Below, one piece after another: positions 28,556 through 38,564 of a stretch of 64,000 nt of DNA (the first letter of the stretch is position 1; every line of letters begins with the position of its first letter). A program made the position numbers and the translations under genes. The stretch is taken from positions 1 through 64,000 of the forward strand of contig JADJSY010000005.1 in the NCBI GenBank assembly GCA_016711435.1. Direction: 5' to 3'. The DNA comes from Lewinellaceae bacterium (GTDB lineage Bacteria; Bacteroidota; Bacteroidia; Chitinophagales; Saprospiraceae). The notes under the pieces were generated by a model that had not been told where the DNA came from, ran no database searches, and was given only the letters and a program-made list of their open reading frames with translations.

Positions 28556-29413
28556 GCTTTGCGACGTGCCAAAAATGGTTTGGGGTAATAAACCATCAGA
28601 CGGTGGAAACTTGATTTTTGATACTACGGAAGAAAAAGATGAGTTTCTAAAAAAATAGAGCCACTCGCAGCCAAGTTTATCCGCCCATTTTTAAGTGGTG
28701 GCGACTTCATTAACGGAAAATGCGTTGGTGCCTATGGCTCAAAAACGCCCCGCCAAATGAACTGAGAGAGTTAAAAGAGGTAATGAAAAGAGTTGAAAAG
28801 GTGAAGGAATCAAGATTGGAAAGTGTAGCTTCTGCTACCCGAAATAAAGCCTTAACCCCAACATTGTTTGCTCAAATTTCTCAACCCGATTCAAGTTATT
28901 TGGCCGTTCCCGAAGTTTCATCCGAAAGGCGGAAATACATACCTATTGCCTTCTTACCTGCGGAAATAATTGCCAGTAATAAAATTCAATTGATTTCAAA
29001 CGCTTCACTCTACTTGTTTGGGATTATGCCTCAGAAATGCACATGACTTGGATGCGCTACACTTGTGCGGTTAAAAAGTGACTTTAGTTACTCAAATACA
29101 ATCGTTTACAATATTCCCCTTTCCAATCACTCGCATTGATGCACAAAAAAGAAAGTCGAGGAAGCAGCACAAGCGGTTTTGGATATACGTTCTAAATATC
29201 CCGATAGCACTTTAGCCGACTCCTATGATCCCGTGACCATGCCGCCCGATCTGTTGAAAGCGCGTGGCATTGGACAAAGCCGTTGATCTGTGCTACCGTT
29301 CGCAGGCATTTGCAAATGAGTTGAGCAGGATTGAATTTTTGTTTGGTCTATATGAACAGTATACCGCGCCGATGTTCGGAAGCCAGGTTTCAAAGAGTAA
29401 AAAATCAAAGTGA
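28551..29413 (+). pseudogene. C-terminal remnant of an MmeI-like (type IIL) restriction-methylase
   Basis: The readable protein begins at TPLCDVPKMVWGNKPSDGGN and continues with PLAAKFIRPFLSGGDFINGK, RWCLWLKNAPPNELRELKEV, FLPAEIIASNKIQLISNASL and MTWMRYTCGRLKSDFRYSN, ending ANELSRIEFLFGLYEQYTAP. These are the target-recognition and C-terminal parts of DNA methyltransferases fused to an endonuclease. The N-terminal nuclease and the methylase catalytic motif are absent upstream, and frames change at about 28715, 29043, 29085 and 29270. It is therefore a decayed fragment, whatever the share of sequencing errors. Confidence 0.75.
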
Positions 29414-29500
29414 AAATCTTTCCCCTGACCGGTATTGCAATACGCTAATACAAGGCGTTCTATAAATCTTTTCAATTGTAATATCATAACTTAAACTGTC

Positions 29501-30121
29501 ATGCAAAATCCAGAACAGGAACATTGGAACAATGTTTTCAGCACCAAAGCCGAAAAAGAAGTCAGTTGGTTTCAGGAATATCCTACCACTTCCGTGGAAT
29601 TTTTGGAACTGTTCGACCTTCCGTTGACGGCAAATATCATCGACGTGGGAGCCGGGGAAAGTCATTTCATCGACATCCTTTTAGAACGCGGGTATCAGAA
29701 CCTTTGGGTATTGGATATTTCGGCAAAAGACATCGAAAACCTGCAAAAGCGGTTGGGAGACAAAGCAGCAAAGGTACATTTTGTCGTATCGGATGTTACT
29801 GATTTTCAGCCGCCGGTTCAGTTCGACTTCTGGCATGACCGTGCCGCTTTTCACTTCCTGACAACGGATGACAAAATCAGTCGGTACGTCGATCTGGTGG
29901 AAGACGCTATAAAGGAAAACGGTTATCTCATCCTGGGAACATTCAGTGAACAAGGCCCAACAAAGTGTAGCGGGCTGGAGATCAAACAGTATTCCGAAGC
30001 CTCGATGTCGGCACGATTCGAGATCAATTTCGAGCGGATCAAATGTATTCAGGAAGACCATACCACGCCGTTCAACACGGTGCAGAATTTTGTTTTTTGC
30101 AGTTTTCAACGGAAAGTATGA
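29501..30121 (+). CDS. Class I SAM-dependent methyltransferase
   Basis: Intact 206 residues. Motif I is IIDVGAGESHFIDILL (about residues 47-62), followed by NLWVLDISAKDIENL (acidic loop) and VVSDVTDFQPP; FDFWHDRAAFHFLT matches post-motif segments of the methyltransferase_25/thiopurine-type group. The first part (EHWNNVFSTKAEKEVSWFQE) is a common N terminus of small-molecule methyltransferases of this type. Cytosolic; substrate unknown. Its TGA lies 18 nt before the next gene's ATG. Confidence 0.85.
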   Translation: MQNPEQEHWNNVFSTKAEKEVSWFQEYPTTSVEFLELFDLPLTANIIDVGAGESHFIDILLERGYQNLWVLDISAKDIENLQKRLGDKAAKVHFVVSDVTDFQPPVQFDFWHDRAAFHFLTTDDKISRYVDLVEDAIKENGYLILGTFSEQGPTKCSGLEIKQYSEASMSARFEINFERIKCIQEDHTTPFNTVQNFVFCSFQRKV

Positions 30122-30139
30122 TCCCCGACCTTGGACGCT

Positions 30140-31189
30140 ATGACCTTCCTTACCGACATCCTTCGATTTGCAGCCATTGCGCAAATAATGCTGCTTTTAG
30201 GATTGTTGTCCTGGGGGGGAGAGGCAAGCGGCAAGACACGATCCCTACCTTGTTTTTTGGATTGTGTATAGTAGGTTATCTGTTGGCAGACTGGTCGCCG
30301 ATGGGGGATCATCAAACGCTTTTTCTACCGCTGCTGGTGTTGCCTTTCCTTGCCCCGGTAGCATTTTGGTTGTTTAGCAAGTCGCTTTTCGACGACAGTT
30401 ATCGGTGGCGGCGTTCGCTCGGCTGGCTTTTGGCAGCGGTGGCAGCGGTACATTATTTTGCGTTTTTCCAAACCAGGCAAGCGTTTTTACCACTCCCGGC
30501 AGGTATTCAAATCCTATTGGACTGGTTGCTCCAGATGCTTTCGCTTACGTTCATCTTACTCGGCATTCTCGAAGCAGTCCGCAACCGGAAGGCAGATTTG
30601 GTATTATCCCGATTGCAATTTCGCACCGTTTACATTATCGCCACAGCCGGACTGATGGTCATCACGGTGCTTTCGGAAGTGTCGCTCCGGGGTGCGCCAC
30701 CGCCGCCCGTACTGAATGTTGCACAAAAAAGCCTTCATTTTCGGGCTGACCATTTTTTTCTCCTGCGATTGTTGTCGTTCAAGCCAGGCTTTTTCCCCGA
30801 AATTGAACGCCCTGCCCCGCCGATTCCCGCCTCCCCGGAGTTGGACGAGCGCTTGCTGGCGCAACTCTCCGATGTCATGGACACGCAAAAATACTGGCGC
30901 ACCGAAGGGCTGACCATTCGCCATCTCGCCGAAAAAATGCAGGTGAAAGGAATACCGCTTGCGTCAAGCCATAAATCAGCACCTCGGCTATCGGAATTTC
31001 AACGACTACCTCAACGGCTACCGCGTCCGGGAAGCTTGCGCGGTGCTGGCCGACCCGGCGAGACAAGATTTGACCGTGCTGGAAATTGCCTACGACTTGG
31101 GTTATGCCTCGCTCGCACCGTTCAACAAAGCCTTCAAGGACACGACGGGCATGACACCGACCGAGTGGCGACGTTCAAAAACAGGCTGA
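30140..31189 (+). CDS. Membrane-anchored AraC-family regulator (frameshifted)
   Basis: About 350 codons. Start at ATG 30140 (MTFLTDILRFAAIAQIMLLL). A run of seven G at about 30215 shifts the frame into LFFGLCIVGYLLADW. Some six hydrophobic helices follow (LFLPLLVLPFLAPVAFWLF, WLLAAVAAVHYFAFF, LLQMLSLTFILLGILE, VYIIATAGLMVITVL). A second shift at about 30950 leads to the DNA-binding end: LRQAINQHLGYRNFNDYLNG and TVLEIAYDLGYASLAPFNKA, the two HTH motifs of AraC/XylS regulators. Proteins with this membrane-sensor plus AraC layout are common in Bacteroidota. The signal is unknown. Confidence 0.8.
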
Positions 31190-31291
31190 CCAATCCTCCT
31201 TGATTTCAAAATCCATCAGCATTCTTCATTTTCCGGTGGATTCCTGGCCTTGCTTGACGGTAGTTTTGCCCAAAAATCCAACTACTGTCTT

Positions 31292-32083
31292 ATGCAGGAC
31301 CTATCTTTCAGGAACTCTTTCCGCACATTTTGTTTGCCGATTTTCTCCGCTATTTTTAGACGGGCACGGCTTACCTTGTTTTTTGGGTCATTTTTTCAAA
31401 AAATGGCGGCACCGCATCATCCAGCGGAAGTCGCCGGAGGTAAAAAAATGTGGCTCGAATTCCGCTACTCGATGAGTACGGTACTGATTTTCGCCCTCAT
31501 CGGCTTTGGCATTTTGAGCCTAAAAATGCGGGCTACACGCTCATCTACGACAATTTCGCCGAGCAGGGTGGGTGGTGGTTTTATCGTCAGCATTGCCCTG
31601 ATGATGCTGTTGCACGATGCCTGGTTTTACTGGACGCACCGGCTGATGCACCACCCGAAAATATTCCGGCACGTTCACCTAGTGCATCACCGATCTGCCA
31701 ACCCTTCGCCGTGGGCGGCGTATTCTTTTCACCCCATCGAGGCTGTCATCGAGGCAGGGATTTTTGTCTTGATCGTTTTCACTATCCCGGCGCACGGGCT
31801 GGCACTGGTCGCGTTCCTCATTTACATGATAACCCGCAACGTGCTGGGGCATCTCGGCATCGAGTTTTTGCCCAAAAATTTTCTGAACAACCGCTGGCTC
31901 AACTGGCATACCACTACTACGCACCACGACCTGCACCACAAACATTTCAACCACAACTATGGGTTGTACTTCACTTGGTGGGACAGGTGGTTCGGCACAG
32001 AGCATCCAAAGTATCGGGAAACTTTCGAGGAGGTGACCTCGAGGGAAAAAGAATCGGAAACCCCATCCCGGCACGGATACTGA
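31292..32083 (+). CDS. Sterol desaturase / fatty-acid hydroxylase family protein (frameshifted)
   Basis: Integral-membrane di-iron enzyme of the fatty-acid hydroxylase superfamily, identified by its His boxes HDAWFYWTHRLMHH, HVHLVHHRS and HTTTTHHDLHHKHF. Frames change at about 31350 and 31545 (where AGYTLIYDNFAE sits out of frame), so the N terminus is uncertain; ATG 31292 gives continuity with FQELFPHILFADFLRYF in the shifted frame. Transmembrane segments include MSTVLIFALIGFGIL and IFVLIVFTIPAHGLALVAF. The C terminus ends RHGY in one frame, but GKRIGNPIPA in the next frame may be the true ending. Substrate (sterol, carotenoid or fatty chain) cannot be told. Confidence 0.8.
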   Translation: MQDLSFRNSFRTFCLPIFSAIFRRARLTLFFGSFFQKMAAPHHPAEVAGGKKMWLEFRYSMSTVLIFALIGFGILSLKMRATRSSTTISPSRVGGGFIVSIALMMLLHDAWFYWTHRLMHHPKIFRHVHLVHHRSANPSPWAAYSFHPIEAVIEAGIFVLIVFTIPAHGLALVAFLIYMITRNVLGHLGIEFLPKNFLNNRWLNWHTTTTHHDLHHKHFNHNYGLYFTWWDRWFGTEHPKYRETFEEVTSREKESETPSRHGY

Positions 32084-32494
32084 AAACCTTGTTCGGGGCG
32101 ATTTTGCTGACAAATGTGGCTAGGCCCAATCGCCGGTCGGTACCTGGCCAACAATTGACGACGAGAAAGGGAATCCTCGTTCCATAGTGCAAATCGAAGA
32201 AAAAAGCAGTTTGCTAGAAGGCAAAAGTGTCGTTATACTCTTCAGCCCTGTGGAGCCGCCCGACCCTGTCTGCTCGAAATGTTCCTGGAGAAAAAAAAAT
32301 GCCAAAATCGTGGGCATGCATTCCTCTGGGGTTTTAAAAAAGAGACGATAGAATGGACAGGAGGTTGCATTCTCGACCCTGCCAATGGTACAACGTACCG
32401 AAGCAAGATATGGCTGGAAAACGCCGACACGCTGAAAGTGCGGGGCTACTGGGGCGTTTTTTGGCGGACGCAGACTTGGAAGCGGGTAAAGTGA
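32080..32494 (+). CDS. DUF2147 exported protein (frameshifted)
   Basis: A signal-like start (LKTLFGAILLTNVA) is followed, after a frame change at about 32120, by SPVGTWPTIDDEKGNPRSIV and VQIEEKSSLLEGK, then DPVCSKCS, and in a third frame from about 32300 FLWGFKKETIEWTGGCILD and LKVRGYWGVFWRTQTWKRV. This order (GxWxTIDDExGxxKSIV ... GGxILDPxxGxxYxCK ... LxVRGYxG) is the DUF2147 lipocalin-like fold. The first codon is damaged or lost; the gene appears to begin at the stop of the desaturase. Function unknown, periplasmic or secreted. Confidence 0.7.
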
Positions 32495-32498
32495 GGCG

Positions 32499-32867
32499 TC
32501 ATGGTTGGTATGCCTTCAATATCCTGCTCAGGTCCTCTGGAATCTCCATCGGTAGCAAAGGTGGTACGTTAGCGCCGCCTGTGTTGCCGACCGGGATGTT
32601 GCCGACGAAGGATTTTACTCCTCCGATCAATAAGCCGGGGATCTGCCCCATGATTTCACGCAGGTTTTTATGTGGATGCCAAACAACAGCATGCGCCAAT
32701 GCACATAGGAATGCTTGCGCGGCCACGCTTGCGCGAGAATATGCGCGTTCGAGGTGGCGCCAGGCCTATTGCAGGTTTTTCGCTGTCCGAACTCGGTTTT
32801 GTATAAATCCAGTTCGAGAAGGTAGTGTTCTTTTAAGCCTTGTGGTATGGGTCCAGTAGAATTTCAT
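32499..32867 (-). CDS. DUF3703 family protein (frameshifted)
   Basis: Minus-strand protein readable across frames: EHYLLELDLYKTEFGQRKT, WRHLERAHILAQAWPRKHSY, VHWRMLLFGIHIKNLREIMG, then the long intact end GGVKSFVGNIPVGNTGGANV and IPEDLSRILKAYQP. The HLERAHILxQ and GxVPxGNTGGxNV patterns identify DUF3703, a short protein of unknown function often found beside Co/Zn/Cd efflux genes. It converges on the DUF2147 gene (4 nt apart) and lies downstream of the RloB gene. Confidence 0.7.
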
Positions 32868-32896
32868 CATACAATGGTGCGTTTGCCCAACCAACG

Positions 32897-33579
32897 TCAT
32901 TCTTGTTCTTGAAGTAGTTCTATAAGTTCAAATACTGTCGTACAGGGATTTTGATCGGCAAACGGCCGATGTCCATGCTCTGCGAGCAGACTTTTGGCCC
33001 TCCAATCGCCTTAATCTCGCTGGAACGCGGATCACTGGAAAGTCGGCTGTAAATATCCCTACAAAAATGTTGGCGTTTACCGTCTTCTTCATAATTATCA
33101 AGATTCCAAAGCCCATCCAGAATACGATAATAATCAAATCGCAAAAAGGCTTGCTCTACGGGTTGATAATGTAGGACAAACCATAGTTCAAAGAATCATT
33201 CGAATAGGCCACGTTCAGTTTATGACGACTGGTTTCAGTTCGATGGACTCATTGAAATCCTGCTTTTGCCCTATTTGGTCGCCCCTTTATAGTCTAAATC
33301 ATAGACACACCAAACTTCGCGTCCATCATATTCTTCCCGTTTTCGCAATTCCAAGGCCCAGCGAACAAGGGCTGATTTAGATCCGCAGCCGCCTTCAAAC
33401 ACCACACTGGCATTTGGGGCAGGAATGCAGCGCAAATACTCAACTTCGGTATTTGCGCCCTCACATACGATCAAATAGGATTTCCCTTTCGGCTTCGACT
33501 CTATGGCATAAGGCTTATCGAAAGTATTTCTACGATTCCATGCCTTATCGCGATCAGTTACTTTTACGGGTTTTGCCAT
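32897..33579 (-). CDS. rloB: RloB / AbiLii-like phage-defence protein (frameshifted)
   Basis: Starts at MAKPVKVTDRDKAW (33579). KSYLIVCEGANTEVEYLRC is the Toprim-like N-terminal motif of RloB, followed by GSKSALVRWALELRKREEYD and REVWCVYDLD (acidic metal site). After frame changes near 33270 and 33200, the C-terminal half reads VEQAFLRFDYYRILDGLWN, YEEDGKRQHFCRDIYSRLS and ends QNPCTTVFELIELLQEQE with a stop at 32897. About 228 codons, normal for RloB. Encoded 4 nt after the AAA ATPase gene, the order seen in AbiL abortive-infection pairs. RloB is thought to act as the effector nuclease-like partner. Confidence 0.8.
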
Positions 33580-33583
33580 GGAT

Positions 33584-34892
33584 TCAGTTCTCAAAAATTT
33601 GGTCCAGACGATTCAGAAAGGGAACTGCCGCGTATTTGCCACTTAGGTAATCCTTGTCATAAGATGCATCATTGCGCACTCCTTTGTACTCTACCAAAGT
33701 ACGTAGCGTAGAAATACCGAATTATCTTTATTCACAAAGCAGATTTGGTCACGACGTGTAAATTGGCTTTAAGCAGGTTTTGTGTCGTGCGTCGCAAAGA
33801 TTAATTGCGCACCCTTGGGGTTGAAGGTATCGTTGGAATTGAAAAGTTGCACGATTTTTTGGTCAATAATGGATGTAGCCTCGCATCAAATTCATCTATG
33901 AACAATACATCGCCGTCTTTCAAGGTTTGCAGCAAGAAAGCAGATAGATAGAAGAGTTTTTTTGTGCCTTCTGATTCCCACTCGTCGAAATCAGTGGTCA
34001 GTATACTGACTTTTTCCCCTTTGTGCCCAAAAACAGGTCGCTGAGTTACGAAAGAAGGTGTCTTTTAATTTTCCTTGTCTAAAAAAGTTCTTTCAATTCA
34101 TCGGGCATATCATCTGTGGCCCTTGATCTTCGCTATCACTATCCAATGACTCAATGTTATCAATATCAAAATCAGCGGCACGCATAAGTGCCAAGATGGA
34201 TTCTTGGCTTCCTTGTCCTTTAAAATTTCTTGAAGGGCACTTTTAATACGTGATCTCCCAGCCCCATTACTATTGTGATATCGCTAATTATCTCTGTAAT
34301 GCTTTTGGCAAATGTTCCAACCCATAGCAGATACGGCTGTCAGAAAGAGGGAATTGTCCCTGAAAATCATTATCGCCGCTCTGCGAAAGTCCGGCAAACT
34401 TTTTGGCTTCCCCGAAAGCGGTTATAGCTTGAATATCCATGCCTTGGCGCGTGAAAAAGGCACCTCTTCCCGCCCTATTTTACCAAATAGCCATTCGTAA
34501 CAATTTTGCCATCTTTCACCTCAAAGCCATAGCGATATAAGGCTGTTCTCCTTCTTTAGGAGAAACGCAAGAATGATTTGAAAAAAAGTCGGGTTCTCTG
34601 AATTAGTTGGGCATTCAACTGAAAAAGGCGAGGCCAATTTTGAAATTACTTCTTCGCTTTTGATCGAATGTCGTACAATCATCAAAAAGTCACAGTGCTT
34701 TAATGATATTACTTTTCCGCTGGCATTTTGACCATAGATAGCCTTGCTTTTCAACAGATTTAATTTGGTATCTGCCTTAAACATTTGTTGGTATCCAGTT
34801 CTTCATACTTGAAGAAATCTTAGCCGCTACCATACTTAAAGTTGTCAAATCCTGAAAAGAACGGAAATTGGCAAACTAAATTCAATTAACAT
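33584..34892 (-). CDS. AAA-family ATPase, RloA / AbiLi-like (frameshifted)
   Basis: Starts at MLIEFSLANFRSF (ATG 34892), the classic opening of OLD/RloA-type ATPases. The P loop is AIYGQNASGKSNIIKAL (about residue 55). Later readable pieces include RQGMDIQAITAFGEAKKF, RAADFDIDNIESLDSD, a DxxLFIDEFD-like Walker B region decayed over about 33870-33900, GAQLIFATHDT-like sequence about 33790, and the end SYDKDYLSGKYAAVPFLNRL, which is the typical RloA C terminus. At least ten frame changes occur, more than in other genes here, so either the gene is dead or this region is especially poorly sequenced. About 436 codons. Confidence 0.75.
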
Positions 34893-34906
34893 TTTAGAGG
34901 ATGCTT

Positions 34907-34930
34907 ATTTGTGAAATTTTCACAAATATA
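34907..34930 (-). promoter_or_regulatory. Promoter box within a palindromic operator upstream of the AbiL-like operon
   Basis: On the plus strand ATTTGTGAAA-T-TTTCACAAAT (34907-34927) is a perfect 10-bp inverted repeat with one central base. Read on the minus strand, TATATTTG (34930 to 34923) matches TAnnTTTG and overlaps the palindrome edge. It lies 30 nt before the ATPase ATG, so a dimeric repressor bound here would block transcription of the defence operon. Confidence 0.55.
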
Positions 34931-34987
34931 AACCGGGTATGGTATAAATTGTTTTTTATATCGAAAATGTTTTCCTTTAATCCTATT

Positions 34988-35575
34988 TCAAAATGTCATC
35001 CGTTGTATCCGCACTGCATTCAAGATCGCCAAAAACGCCACGCCTTATCCGCAAAATACCGCTTCCACTAGTAGCCAGGCACCCGCACCATGCCAGAACG
35101 ATCAGTTTCACGCCAAAGGCGGAAACCGATGTTTTGCCACACCACCCGTCGTGTCATTCGCCCGATGGCGATCGCCGTCGCCACTTTGGAAGGTTCATCA
35201 GTCTGGATGACCACGTCGGCGGTTTCGATGGCAGCGTCCGAGCAAGGCCGCCCAGCGGCGATACCTACATCGGCCGCAGCGAGCACCGTGCATCATTGAG
35301 GCCGTCGCCCATAAAAAAGGGCGATGATGCTGCCCGGATTTTTGCGTTTCAAGTCCCTACCTTTTCTACTTTGTCCTCCGGTAGCAGGTCGCCAAAACCC
35401 TGTTCGATGCCCAAAGCACCGATCACCTTTTTCACCACGGTGTCCTTGTCGCCCAAAAGCATTACCAGTTCGCGTATCCCCGCACCGTGGAGGCGTTTGA
35501 TGGTGTCTGCGGCAAATCTCCCGGATGGCTGTTTTGGCTGCGTCCGTCAGGACATGATATTGATCGAAATATTGA
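34988..35575 (-). pseudogene. C-terminal fragment of a heavy-metal P1B ATPase (CadA/ZntA-like)
   Basis: Readable order on the minus strand: RLHGAGIRELVMLLGDKDTV, KVIGALGIEQGFGDLL, IIAFMGDG-like segment, then ADVGIA..GSDAAIETADVV, IQTDEPSKVATAIAIGRMT, WQNIGFAFGVKLIVLA and VAFLAILNAVRIQRMTF with a stop at 34988. The part before the phosphatase-like region (membrane helices, CPC, DKTGT) is missing, and frames change several times. Closest relative within the window is the full-length copy at 39496-41500, of which this looks like a duplicated 3' end. Not expected to work as a pump. Confidence 0.75.
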
Positions 35576-35598
35576 AACAGGGGAAGACATGGTCGATT

Positions 35599-36841
35599 TT
35601 AAAAATAAGAGCCACGCCATTGCCAGCCCGCCGTACTTGCTGGCGGATTACCCAAAATGTCCGCTGCCGCTGGTAGCGGTAATTGAGCCTGGCACTGTCT
35701 GAGCGGTCGGCCTGAAACTGACGCCGGCACGATAGCCTTGAAATCGTCGGCAATCTCACCGCCGGTTTCCGGAACCTGCCTGTATTCCAGTCCACAGGTA
35801 TTCCAGGCGGCAAACAACGCTGAACACGGCTTTTTCCAGCCGAACATCTTTTCGGAATACAGGCTGCACCACGTCCAGAAAACCGCCCTGCCGCGCCGAA
35901 CTGTTGCCCGTAGGTTTCCGGCACGTCTATCGTGATCCAAGCCCATTCTCCTGTCAGTTTGGCGCCGATGCCGGGAAAGGTGGTGTTGAAGTCGACGGCA
36001 TACGTGTGCAATCGGCGTTTCCGATCCAGCGCCAATCCGTCTTCCTGGAATTTGTTGTAGATGCCGCCCATGTAGGAAAGTGTTGATCTCCCCAGGCGAA
36101 CTCTGGCGGCGACAACTCTAGCGGTCACCAGCGGCCGCCCGCTGGAACTCTCTTCAAACCTGACGTTGTTGGCTTTGCAGCCTAGCACGGAAAGTACGGT
36201 TTTGTTCGTTGTTGATGATGCGTTGTCAAAACCATTGGTCAGATAAGTCTCGTAGCCCAGCGTCCAGTCGCCCGTATACCACTCGCGCATAGACCCGAAA
36301 CCCGATACTAGATCAGTGTGGCGGGCAGCATTTGCGTGGCGGTGTCGGGACGGGTGATGAAGTCCGGTTTCGGGCCGTCACGATTCCCGGTTAACGTGCC
36401 GATGGATCGCATGAGCACGCCGCCGCGCAGGTTGACCGCCGGGCGGCATGGATATCCAGCGAAGCAAACTCGATGTTTATTTTCAGGCCGCCTTTTCGAA
36501 CGATTTCGATAAAAATTGACGCGGCGCGCAACAGTGAAGCGAAGAACAGCGTCAGGCGCGGTGAACGAAAGATAGTTTTCACATACCGCCGAAAAACGTA
36601 TCGCTTTCCACGCCGCCCAGCGCAACCGGCATCCCCGCCCAACTGGGTAAGAAAGATTATCGTACACGGCATCCAATGTCAACGTTTCTGGCACGAGCCC
36701 GCGGTGAAAGGGCTTCGAGGCGTTGCGTCAGGCGCCGCTGGTCCGTTTGCGAGAAGACCGGAAAATCAGCAATAGAAAAGGTAAAAGCGCAAGAACAGAC
36801 GCGGCTTTCAGGCCACCCATATATGTATACAGCGTTTTCAT
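35599..36841 (-). CDS. Outer-membrane porin-like beta-barrel protein (frameshifted)
   Basis: Begins MKTLYTYMGGLKAASVLALL (ATG 36841) with a signal peptide. The body is readable in pieces: DIHAA..VNLRGGVLM, NRDGPKPDFITRPDTATQM, MREWYTGDWTLGYETYLTNG, YMGGIYNKFQEDGLALDRK, FNTTFPGIGAKLTGEWAWI and the closing GNPPASTAGWQWRGSYF. The alternating aromatic strands, the GxxGxLNxNHDxP-type segment and the C-terminal Phe fit phosphate-selective-porin-like outer-membrane barrels of Bacteroidota. At least six frame changes. It follows the di-haem oxidoreductase on the same strand. Confidence 0.6.
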
Positions 36842-37235
36842 CTTCCGTCGCTTTAAATGTTTGAGTGGCCGTTCGGTAGGTCCTTCCAGGAGCGCGCCGG
36901 CGGTTGAATTCGCTGCCTGGGCAGGGGCATATAGTACGCCCCACTCCCACCCCCGCAGCCCTCGTGCATTTCCATCAGGCAGGCATCAGCTGTCTTTCTT
37001 ACGCAGCACCGGAACGCCGCGCCCGCAGGTTCCCATTTAGGAACGTAAATGGTGGGGTTCCTGTATCGTTTCTTCTTCAGGTATTGAAATTCCGATTTCC
37101 GGAACGCTTATCTTGTCCATTTATGGTCATCTGGCAAAATAGGCGGCAGTACCGCAACTTTCGCCCAGCAATGCAGTGAGGCAGTTCTGTGTCCGGCCCG
37201 GCAGCCGGTAACGCAGGTCTCCTCTTTCCATGGTA
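36842..37235 (-). other. Interval without an assignable gene
   Basis: Between the di-haem oxidoreductase and the porin the minus strand has only short open pieces (for example MDKISVPEIGISIPEE and DACLMEMHEGCGGG). No domain is recognisable in any frame on either strand. It may hold a small, indel-damaged gene. Confidence 0.3.
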
Positions 37236-38400
37236 TTAAAGGGATCTCTAAAAATCGGATGAGTTGATTTTCTACGGTCGTCTAATTGGCTGGTAGGCTG
37301 ACCTGCTTTGGAACTTTCGCCGCCGTGCAGTAAAATTGCCGATTCGATACCGGTCCCGCCGTCGTGCAGTTATGAAGGCCACGTTCCGAGTTTTGGACAA
37401 ACCCAACCCCCAGAGTGCTGCGACACTGAAAGGAAGCGGCGGCGCTTTCCGTGTAACCGCTCGTCGACTCGCGAAACCCAATTATCATGTAACAACAGAT
37501 CGGTATACGGATGAAAGGGGCGAGCCAGCGGCCCGATAGAAGGTCCGGCAGCGTAGGACATGGCATTTGGCACAACCTATCTGGGAAATAGTCGCTTGAC
37601 TGGCGTTTATCTCCGCGTCGCCCTGGGTTGGTGGGAACAGGCGCTTTCAGGTGCGCAGGTAAAAACAAATGCCTGAATGGTCTGGTCACTTGATTTCAGG
37701 GCCGAGTTCCACGCCGGAATAGGCGCTCAGAAAGGCTCAAAATTGGAAACAATGCCGATGTCCCGATTATAGCTACTGCGGTTTGCTGCAACAGGTCGTA
37801 CGTGGCGGCTTTTTACCAAAACGGGTGATATAGCGGCCGTTTTTTTCTACGGCCCCGGGCGCGGTGGTATAAGCCGGAATATGCCAGTGCGCACGGCCGC
37901 CGACGCCGTCGCCATCCGCATCGTCCGGATCTCCAGCGTCAGCAATTCGGCATCGGGGACAAGTCCCAGAAAACCGAGGCCGGGGCGGGCGGCAACATTT
38001 TAGCGAAGCTTGCGCCCACCGGTGTCTGCCCGGCGCAAAGCCGGGCAATGCGCGGCGCTGTAAATTGGGAACCGCCCAGGGGAAGGAATTGACTGCCGGT
38101 GTCGTCGGACTGTCCGATACGCGTTGCCGCTGAGGAAGGATGTCCTTTGCCGTCTCCCCGCATGACAACTACCGCAGCTGGTAGCGACAAACAAAGGCCC
38201 AAGTCCGGTCGCCCGTGAACACCTGATCGTTGAAAGCGACATCGCGCGGTCAGGAAACGCTTGTTTTGTTCGCCGTTCAGCCCTTCTACGGCTGTCAAGA
38301 ACTCCTGATCGGCGGGTAAAGATGGAAGGGTCTTTCGCAAGCGACCAGAAGCGCGCAAAGGTGAACAGGAAATAGCGTGTCCGAATAGATTGTATGTCCA
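37236..38400 (-). CDS. Di-haem oxidoreductase family protein (DUF1111-like, frameshifted)
   Basis: Periplasmic c-type cytochrome-like lipoprotein. A start near 38400 gives YFLFTFALLVAC as lipoprotein signal, then DQEFLTAVEGLNGEQNKRFL, GLGPLFVATSCGSCHAG (first haem site CxxCH), GHPSSAATRIGQSDDTGSQF, LGGSQFTAPRIARLCAGQTP, KMLPPAPASVFWDLSPMP, AVEKNGRYITRFGKK, TLKAPVPTN..., RLCQMPCPT (second site, CxxCH damaged), FHPYTDLLLHD and a decayed end near 37236. This order matches the di-haem oxidoreductase (thiol oxidoreductase-like) family often co-encoded with imelysin proteins. More than six frame changes. Redox role in the periplasm inferred from family. Confidence 0.7.
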
Positions 38401-38564
38401 AAGTTTTGGACAAATATAAGGGTAGTTAGAAAATAAATTTAGATTAGCCTAAAAAATCATCAACTTTTCGAAAATACTGCTTAGGTTGCCAAAATCTATT
38501 TCATTGCTGAAAGTCCGGCATGTTCGTGGCTTCTGTTACTAACCCGAAAAATATGGTTATTTTA

